Part shown: positions 9,236-15,900 of the stretch, in pieces
How positions within the stretch are numbered: position 1 is the stretch's first letter
How the letters are laid out: each line of letters starts with the position of its first letter
DNA from: an uncultured Oscillospiraceae bacterium
GTDB lineage: Bacteria; Bacillota; Clostridia; Oscillospirales; Ruminococcaceae
NCBI GenBank assembly: GCA_934446355.1
Contig: CAKSEC010000012.1
Span: forward strand, 8,670-72,669
Direction: 5' to 3'
DNA: 64,000 nt
Translations under genes and position numbers: made by a program
Notes under the pieces: model-generated
Told to the model about the DNA's origin: nothing
Databases searched by the model: none
What the model saw: only the letters and a program-made list of their open reading frames with translations

Positions 9236-9634
9236 TCAGATATCCACAAGATATATTCCTATACTGATCTTCATGAACGAATCGTTTATCTTCTTTGAAC
9301 TTGTAACGCTGGCAGACAGCATTTTTCCTGCGTCCAGCAGCCGTGAAAATACCACATTGTCAGCTTCGGGGACATATCCTGCTTTCTTTCCTGACGGCGC
9401 AAGAAGCACGACCGCATGGTCGTCGAACTTGTTCGCCTCACGCCGCATTGTAAGCTTGCAGCCCTCCCGCAGTTCCTCAAAAACCGACTTATCTTTCAAA
9501 TGCGAAGTTCCAGCGATATATGAATCAAACAGAAAAATCTCACGAATAAGCGGTTTCAGAACAGTATCAAGACCGCCCTGCTGTGAAAGCGTCACCAACT
9601 CGCCGTTTGTTATAGTCAGTTGATTATCCGACAT
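9236..9634 (-). CDS. HIRAN domain protein
   Basis: The protein is 132 aa. The core IAGTSHLKDKSVFEEL, then LTMRREANKFDDHAVVL and KKAGYVPEADN, matches the HIRAN fold, including the 'R-E-N-x-D-x-A' and 'G-Y-V-P' signatures. HIRAN domains recognise 3' DNA ends or damaged DNA in eukaryotic helicases (HLTF). In bacteria they occur alone or fused to nucleases and helicases. Here the domain stands alone, with a short leader of about 30 residues. It lies between the J-domain-like gene (11 bp gap) and the TPR gene (12 bp gap). Its partner is probably one of these neighbours. Confidence 0.87.
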   Translation of the reverse strand: MSDNQLTITNGELVTLSQQGGLDTVLKPLIREIFLFDSYIAGTSHLKDKSVFEELREGCKLTMRREANKFDDHAVVLLAPSGKKAGYVPEADNVVFSRLLDAGKMLSASVTSSKKINDSFMKISIGIYLVDI

Positions 9635-9645
9635 ATTCTCCTCCG

Positions 9646-10395
9646 TTACACAAGCAATTCATCAAGCATCTTCCGTAGCTTGTCCGCATATTCTGAGTAG
9701 GATCCAAGTTCATCATTCAAAGACTGCTTCTTTTCATCAACCAGATTTTTTTCGCACAAAAGTTCTTTGTAATTATACGGTGCGGTCGATATGATCTCAT
9801 GAATCTCAGCTTCAAGAGCATTTATTCTTTCGCCGATATCGGGTATAGTCATCTCAAAATGATCTTCATTATTCCGTTCAAGAAAGCCGTTTATAAGCGC
9901 AGCTGCTTCCTGAATCTCTTTCAGTGAATTGCAGTTGTACGCTATGACCAGACGGTACCACATTTCTAATAGTTCCGGGTATTTCTCGGTCAGCGGACTG
10001 ATATCAGGGTGCAGCTTCTTGGCGATATCGCGATAAATCTTCTTGATTTTCAGTACATCATATTCAGATACCATTTTTGCGTCACGGCAAGCTTTATTTT
10101 CATCGGCCATATTGCGCAGCTGTTCATAATAATCTGACATTACTTCTGAAATGTAGTTCTCAAGCTGCCCCCTGTCCGGAGCGACGCCATGGTTTCGGGC
10201 AGCCTGACAGTATGAGATCGACTTTTTCAGCTTTATGCACTCAACCTGCTTTTTATAGACCTCCATGATAAGTTCGCCGAACACACGGATATACTCGTCC
10301 TGCCAGTGTATTGCGTCTTTTTTCAGGCTGTCCCTGCGCAGCAGCAGCGCTTCATACTGCATATAATCCCCGCTGCAGACCCTTACGATATCCAC
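9646..10395 (-). CDS. J-domain-like coiled-coil protein
   Basis: The protein is 249 aa. A central segment (about residues 110-165) has the pattern of a DnaJ J-domain: a basic helix IKKIYRDIAKKL, the tripeptide H129-P130-D131, then a helix ending in LVIAYNCNSLKEIQEA. J-domains stimulate the ATPase of Hsp70 (DnaK). Flanking regions are long charged helices, probably coiled coils. There is no zinc-finger or C-terminal DnaJ substrate domain, so it is a specialised J-protein. The start is GTG 10395, immediately after the TGA of the Sel1 gene, with GAGGTGA a few bases upstream. Co-transcription with Sel1, HIRAN and TPR genes suggests a dedicated co-chaperone or an adapted scaffold. Confidence 0.8.
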   Translation of the reverse strand: MDIVRVCSGDYMQYEALLLRRDSLKKDAIHWQDEYIRVFGELIMEVYKKQVECIKLKKSISYCQAARNHGVAPDRGQLENYISEVMSDYYEQLRNMADENKACRDAKMVSEYDVLKIKKIYRDIAKKLHPDISPLTEKYPELLEMWYRLVIAYNCNSLKEIQEAAALINGFLERNNEDHFEMTIPDIGERINALEAEIHEIISTAPYNYKELLCEKNLVDEKKQSLNDELGSYSEYADKLRKMLDELLV

Positions 10396-11283
10396 TCAGA
10401 TCACCTCGAACCCGTATAGATCATAGCACAGTGCTGTGATTCTGACGCCGTTTATTTCTGCTTTAAGGAAGAAGTCTTTGATAGTTCTGAACCACTTTCC
10501 GTCAAGACATATCTCCGGCTCAGTTTCCCCTTCAGCCGATTCAGCAATGTGCTGCTTTCCGTCGTAAATGAAACGCACTCTTGCAGGATTTTTCAGCAAA
10601 TGGAACAAATCATACAGTTCTATGTTATCCGTGTCAAACTCAGTGATGGAATAATAATCACTTATCAGCCAACTTAGCTGATTCAGCGTCCCGAAAAACG
10701 GGTTATTCATCATGCGCTGTTCAAGAAAAAAGCGGGCTTCAGTCAGCAGTTCCCTTGCCTTTTGATTCTCACTGGCGTCTATGTATATCCTCGCAACACG
10801 TGTATACACCTCCGGAAGCGGGTCGTCCAGCAGCTTGGCGTTCTTTACTTTCGGATAAAGTTCCATGATACGGCGTTTATATTCATCATAGTTTTTCTCA
10901 ACGAAATACCCGTTCTTATACATATCGGCGACTTTGACCCCGGACGACAGACTGCCCATTTCAGCCGCTTTTGAGTAATACATGAACGCCTTTTCGTAGT
11001 CCGGCTCGCCTGTCCTGCCGTAGTACCAGATGTACCCCAGACCCTCAAAAGCGTGCAGAACTCCCTTTTCCGCCGCTTCCTCATAGTACTTTAACGCAAG
11101 GTCAAAGCGACGCTGCTCATAATAGTATCCGGCAAGCGTGGAAATGTACTCACCCTCGCCGGTTTCATCAATGAGATACTTCAGTGCTTCAACGTACATG
11201 AATCCCCCGTCATTGCTTAAGGCGGGATCGTTCTCAAACTGTTCGACTATTTTAAGCGCGCTGGAAATGTTGTTAATGTTCAT
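10396..11283 (-). CDS. Sel1-like repeat protein
   Basis: The protein is 295 aa. Sel1/TPR-type repeats are seen around FDLALKYYEEAAEKGVLHAF and YEKAFMYYSKAAEMGSLSSG (about residues 75-150). The C-terminal part is a non-repetitive beta/alpha domain. Start ATG 11283 is chosen because AGAGGGG lies about 8 nt upstream; an in-frame GTG at 11292 would sit directly on that ribosome site. It is the first gene of the Sel1 / J-like / HIRAN / TPR operon, driven by a consensus promoter 25-50 bp upstream. Sel1 proteins are scaffold or adaptor proteins. Confidence 0.87.
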   Translation of the reverse strand: MNINNISSALKIVEQFENDPALSNDGGFMYVEALKYLIDETGEGEYISTLAGYYYEQRRFDLALKYYEEAAEKGVLHAFEGLGYIWYYGRTGEPDYEKAFMYYSKAAEMGSLSSGVKVADMYKNGYFVEKNYDEYKRRIMELYPKVKNAKLLDDPLPEVYTRVARIYIDASENQKARELLTEARFFLEQRMMNNPFFGTLNQLSWLISDYYSITEFDTDNIELYDLFHLLKNPARVRFIYDGKQHIAESAEGETEPEICLDGKWFRTIKDFFLKAEINGVRITALCYDLYGFEVI

Positions 11284-11306
11284 GCGTTTCACCCCTCTGC
11301 ACTCTT

Positions 11307-11335
11307 AGTATACTATACGCAACGACTGATGTCAA
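11307..11335 (-). promoter_or_regulatory. Consensus sigma-A promoter of the Sel1 operon
   Basis: TTGACA (11335-11330) and TATACT (11312-11307) on the minus strand are separated by 17 bp. The predicted transcript starts about 17 nt before the Sel1 ATG. Confidence 0.85.
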
Positions 11336-11337
11336 GC

Positions 11338-11367
11338 GTCAACTGTGTCGTTTTCGATACAGTTGAC
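11338..11367. promoter_or_regulatory. 30-bp palindrome abutting the -35 box of the Sel1 operon
   Basis: Perfect 9-bp arms GTCAACTGT / ACAGTTGAC are extended inward by one G.T pair and TCG / CGA around a TTTT loop. The palindrome ends 2 bp from the TTGACA box. There is no T-run after it on either strand, so an operator is more likely than a terminator. Confidence 0.6.
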
Positions 11368-11417
11368 AACGTGAATGAAGCGGGGAATTTGAGTTTTAGC
11401 CGCAGCAATAACTGATC

Positions 11418-12734
11418 TCATTGCAGCAGCCAGTCAATAAGATTGACCACCTTTATCCCATCATACGAAGCAATAAAGTTTCTGTCAAGGGTCAGCACTA
11501 TTTTCTCGTAATTGTCCCTGATCTGCCTTAGCGGGCGCAATTCTCGCTCACGGGTGCTTTCGTCCTGCATGGTAAGCGTTACCTGATAGTAGACTTTTTC
11601 ATCGGAAGCCGCCGCAATAAAATCCACTTCCGTTTCACCTATTTTGCCTATTGCAACGTCATATCCACGGCGCAGAAGTTCAAAAAAAACTATGTTTTCT
11701 ATGATATGTCCAGTATCTGCGTCACGCAGACCAAGCAGGTAATTCCGCAAACCGATATCAACTATATAGTATTTTCCGAGCGTTCTCAGATAGTCCTTTC
11801 CTTTTATATCATAACGCCTGATCTCGTAAAAAACAAAGGATTCCAGCAAAGCCCCGACATAAGCCTGTACCGTCTGAACAGCGGGTTTCGTTTTACGGCT
11901 GCTTTCAACCAACCCCTCATTGAAAAGAGTATTCCCGACAGATGTCATAGATACATTGTTTCCGATATTATCAGCGAGAAATCTCACTATTCTTCGCAGA
12001 AGTTCCGCATCCACGATCTGCCTTTGACCTTTTCTTTTTTCTCGTTCAAGTATATCACGTGTAACGACCGTTGAATATATCCCATCAAGAATTATTAGGG
12101 CGTTGTCCCAGTCAAACCCTATATCTGCAATGCCGGGCATTCCGCCAAACCTGAGATATGCTTCAAGCATTTCTTCCGGAGTAAATTCATTTCCGCTGCT
12201 GTCGCTTATCTTCCTTGATGGTTTTCCGGTAAGCCCCATACGCTCAGAAATGGTATATCCATGAAAATCAATAAATTCCCTGAAAGACAAGGGAAGCATT
12301 TTTATTTCAACATATCTGCCGGAAAGATAGGTGGCAATTTCAGATGAAAGAAGATAAGCGTTTGACCCTGTAACATATATATCGCAGGGAAAATCAACCC
12401 TAAATGAGTTTATTGCGTCCTGCCAGTCAGCTATTCGCTGAACCTCGTCAAAGAATAAATAGAACTGTCTGTTTTCCGGTCTATTTTTCTGCACTAATTC
12501 ATACAGCTGTTTTGCTGTCATTCCTGAATATTCCATAGATTCAAAGTTGATATAGAGTATCTGGGAATCATCGACCCCTGATTCAACGAGATACTGGATC
12601 ATCAATTTCATGACGCTTGATTTACCGCAGCGCCTGATTCCGGTAATGACCTTTACCGGTTCAGTATCCTTAAAAGCTTTCAGCTTATTCAGATAATGAT
12701 CTCTGCTTTTTAGCTTAGTGAAATCCATATTCAT
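11418..12734 (-). CDS. AAA_14 / DUF4143 family ATP-binding protein
   Basis: The protein is 438 aa. Walker A is GIRRCGKS (32-39) and Walker B is LFFDEVQ (around D96-E97). A Ser/Asn sensor follows at YVTGSNAYLL, then PLSFREF. The C-terminal DUF4143 region contains GETEVDFIA and VYYQVT, resembling a PD-(D/E)xK-like core. This very common family of STAND-like ATPases has no agreed function; links to stress, toxin or conflict systems have been suggested. ATG 12734 follows GAGGTGG at a good distance. It is divergent from the large helicase, and the 168-bp space between them holds a promoter for each gene. A second member of the family lies at 24151. Confidence 0.92.
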   Translation of the reverse strand: MNMDFTKLKSRDHYLNKLKAFKDTEPVKVITGIRRCGKSSVMKLMIQYLVESGVDDSQILYINFESMEYSGMTAKQLYELVQKNRPENRQFYLFFDEVQRIADWQDAINSFRVDFPCDIYVTGSNAYLLSSEIATYLSGRYVEIKMLPLSFREFIDFHGYTISERMGLTGKPSRKISDSSGNEFTPEEMLEAYLRFGGMPGIADIGFDWDNALIILDGIYSTVVTRDILEREKRKGQRQIVDAELLRRIVRFLADNIGNNVSMTSVGNTLFNEGLVESSRKTKPAVQTVQAYVGALLESFVFYEIRRYDIKGKDYLRTLGKYYIVDIGLRNYLLGLRDADTGHIIENIVFFELLRRGYDVAIGKIGETEVDFIAAASDEKVYYQVTLTMQDESTRERELRPLRQIRDNYEKIVLTLDRNFIASYDGIKVVNLIDWLLQ

Positions 12735-12752
12735 TCATACCACCTCATAGCA

Positions 12753-12781
12753 AGTATACCACAAACTTTGAAAAAAATCAA
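12753..12781 (-). promoter_or_regulatory. Promoter of the DUF4143 ATPase gene
   Basis: TTGATT (12781-12776) and TATACT (12758-12753) on the minus strand have a 17-bp spacer. The -35 box touches the 12780-12807 inverted repeat. Confidence 0.65.
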
Positions 12782-12807
12782 GTTTATGTTACAGATAACA
12801 CAAACTT
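12780..12807. promoter_or_regulatory. Inverted repeat between the divergent ATPase and helicase promoters
   Basis: Arms AAGTTTATGTT and AACACAAACTT match at 10 of 11 positions around a 6-nt centre. A copy of CACAAACTTT recurs near 12760, inside the minus promoter. A T-run follows on the plus strand, but no plus-strand gene enters from the left. It could therefore be an operator or an insulating terminator. Confidence 0.45.
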
Positions 12808-12838
12808 TTTTTATGAATTGTGTAGTATCTATACTGTG

Positions 12839-12867
12839 TTGACACCTCCCTATTTCTATGCTATAAT
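12839..12867 (+). promoter_or_regulatory. Perfect consensus sigma-A promoter of the helicase gene
   Basis: TTGACA (12839-12844), 17-bp spacer, TATAAT (12862-12867). It lies 35 bp upstream of the TTG start. Confidence 0.9.
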
Positions 12868-12902
12868 TAAACTAAAAAAATACAAATACAGGAGGTACAC
12901 AC

Positions 12903-15900
12903 TTGGAAAAAATGATATCATTCAGCGTCCAGATGACCGGAGCGATAAATTATGCAATGCAGCAGAACTATATTCCAGTCGTCCGCAGTATAATCCTCAG
13001 CAATAACACCGAAGAACCCATCAGGGACATCACTGTAAAAATAAGCTCCGAGCCGGCATTCATCAAGCCGTTCCAGACTGATATATCGCAGATAAATCCG
13101 GGCGAACCTGTTGAGATAAGTCCGGTAAAACTCGTGCTGTCCTCTGAATTTCTTTTCTCGCTGACCGAAAGGCTGAACGGCAGCATTCATATTGAGATAA
13201 CCTCCGGCGGAGAAACGCTGAATGAGGGCGACAGCGATATCGCCCTGCTTCCTTTCGACTACTGGCAGGGGCACTATATCCTGCCGGAACTTACTGCGGC
13301 TTTCGTTACGCCGAATCACCCACGCATTGATGATATAACCGCCAAAGCCGGAGCATACCTGAAAAAGTGGACTGGCGACCCGTCGTTCACCGGGTATCAG
13401 AGCCGCAATCCAAATGTGGTGAAGAAGCAAATAGCGGCTATTTACGCAGCACTGCAGGCGGAGAATATCGCATACAGAAACCCGCCCGCAAGCTTTGAAC
13501 AGCTTGGACAGCGGGTACGTATGCCGTATGCCGTGCTTGAACAGAAAGGCGGCACCTGTCTTGACCTGTCGCTGCTGTTCGCCTCCTGTCTTGAAGCGGT
13601 GGGACTCAACCCGCTGATAATCGTCATAACAGGTCACGCATTCTGCGGCTGCTGGCTCGAAGAGCAGACCTTCGACGACTGCGCCGAGGACGACATTTCT
13701 GCACTGACAAAGCGTACTGCTGACGGAATGGATATGCTGTGCCTTGTGGAATGCACCGACTACGTCGCCGGAAAGAACGCCGACTTCGACCATGCGGAAA
13801 AGCACGCAAACGACCACCTGCTCGATCCGTCCGCTTTCCACGTGACAATAGATATCACTCGCTGCCGTGGAAACGGAATACGCCCCGTGCCGGCACGTGT
13901 GGCTGAAAACGGCGTATTTAAGGCGGTAGATTACGGAAAGCGCAAGTCCGCAGAAATAACCAGCGCACCGAAAGAAATAGACCTCGCACGCCACGCCGCT
14001 CTTTCTGACAGCGGCGTCGAAATAACACGAAAAACCATGTGGGAGCGCAAGCTGCTCGACCTTTCGCTGAGAAATTCCCTGCTGAATTTCCGCCCGACAA
14101 GCGGCTCTGTTCAGTTCATGACAAGCAACCTTGCCGTGCTTGAGGACGCTATCGCAGACGGCGAATCGTTCAAGATAATGCCCGCTCCCTCCGAAATATC
14201 TCTTGCGCTTTCCGACAGCAAGATATTCGAGATAGAAAACGAAAAGGACCTTGTTTCAGCTATCAGCGAGGCAGAATTCAAATCGCACCGCATAAGGACA
14301 TTTATCCCCGCCGACCAGCTTGAACAGGTCATGAAAAAGATTCACCGCGCCGCAAAGGTCAGCATTGAGGAAAACGGTGCGAATACTCTGTACCTTGCTC
14401 TAGGCTTCCTGCGCTGGTTTGAAACGGAAAAGAGCGAGCGTCCCCGCTATGCCCCGCTGGTGCTTATTCCGGTGGATATTATCCGCAAGATACAGGACCG
14501 CTCGTATTCGCTGCGCATTCGTGACGAAGAAACGCAGATGAATATAACCCTGCTGGAAATGCTCCGGCAGGATTTCGGCATTGATATCAAGGGACTCGAC
14601 CCGCTCCCGCTGGACGAAAGCGGCGTGGATATCCCGCTTATATTCAACACTATCCGAAATGGCGTGATGTCGAAGCGCCACTGGGATATCGAGGAGATAG
14701 CGTTCCTCGGTCAGTTCAGCTTCAGTCAGTTCATCATGTGGAACGATATCCGCAGGCGCAGCGACGAGCTTGAAAAGAACAAGGTCGTATCCTCGCTGAT
14801 AAGCGGCAAAATGGGCTGGAAAAGCGGCTCTCCCGTCCTGACGCCACGTCAGCTTGACGAAACGCTTAAGCCCTCCGATATGGCAGTACCGATGGACGCC
14901 GATTCCTCGCAGCTTGCCGCTGTGTATCAGGCGGCAAAGGGCGAAAGCTTCGTGCTGCACGGACCTCCCGGAACAGGCAAATCGCAGACCATCACCAATA
15001 TGATAGCAAATGCGCTGTACAATGGTAAATCAGTGCTTTTCGTTGCAGAGAAAATGGCTGCGCTGTCCGTTGTTCAGAAGCGTCTTGCTTCTATAGGACT
15101 TGACCCGTTCTGCCTTGAACTGCACTCTAACAAAACTCAGAAAAAGGCTGTACTTTCGCAGCTTGAAAAAACGCTTGCCGTCGGACACATCAAGCCGCCT
15201 GAGGAATACGCAGCCACCGCCGACAAGCTGCTGCGGCTGCGGCAGGAACTAAACTCTGCGATGGAAAATATCCACCGCATTCAGCCCGCCGGAATTTCGC
15301 TCTGCACTGCAATAGTCAAAGCGGATAAGAACGCCGCTCACGCAGGAAAACTCGACATACCCGTGGAACTGTTCGCAGATATCGGACGTTCACAAGCCGA
15401 CGAATGGCGCAGCGCAGTACACAATGCCGCAACTGCGCTCAGGGAGCACGACTATGCTTCATCGCCGCTGAAAGAATACCGCCGCTGCGACTATTCGCCT
15501 GAGTTAAGGGAGAACTTCTCCAAGGCTTCGTCCTATATTGCAGATAATGCAGACGCCGCTTCCTCAGCTTTCAGAAGTCTGACCGCAGCCTGCGGAATGA
15601 ATATCCCCGCCGGTTATCAGCAGATATCCGACTGCATTGAAATATTCACCGCAGCAGTGAACTGCGAGTTACTGCCGGAAATGCTCGCAAAGCCTTTCAG
15701 TCAGCAGATCTGCACAGATATGCAGGCGCTTATTTCAGACGGAAGAAAGTATAACGCACTGATGGCTGAGCAGTCCGCAAAATACGAGGACAGCTTCTGG
15801 TCGCTGGACTATACCCAGCTTCGCACCGCATGGAAAGAAAACGAGATGAAGTGGTTCCTGCCGAAAGCGTTAGGCAGAAAGAAGCTTGTACGCTCCCTCG

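Noticed and set aside
12780..12812. Terminator of a plus-strand gene
   Set aside because: The hairpin plus T-run has terminator form, but the gene to its left is transcribed on the minus strand. It is kept as a possible operator or insulator only.
12918..13994. Long minus-strand open frame (358 codons) inside the helicase gene
   Set aside because: It is fully antisense to a gene with clear domains and a strong promoter, has no homology-like motifs, and reflects codon usage of the sense strand.
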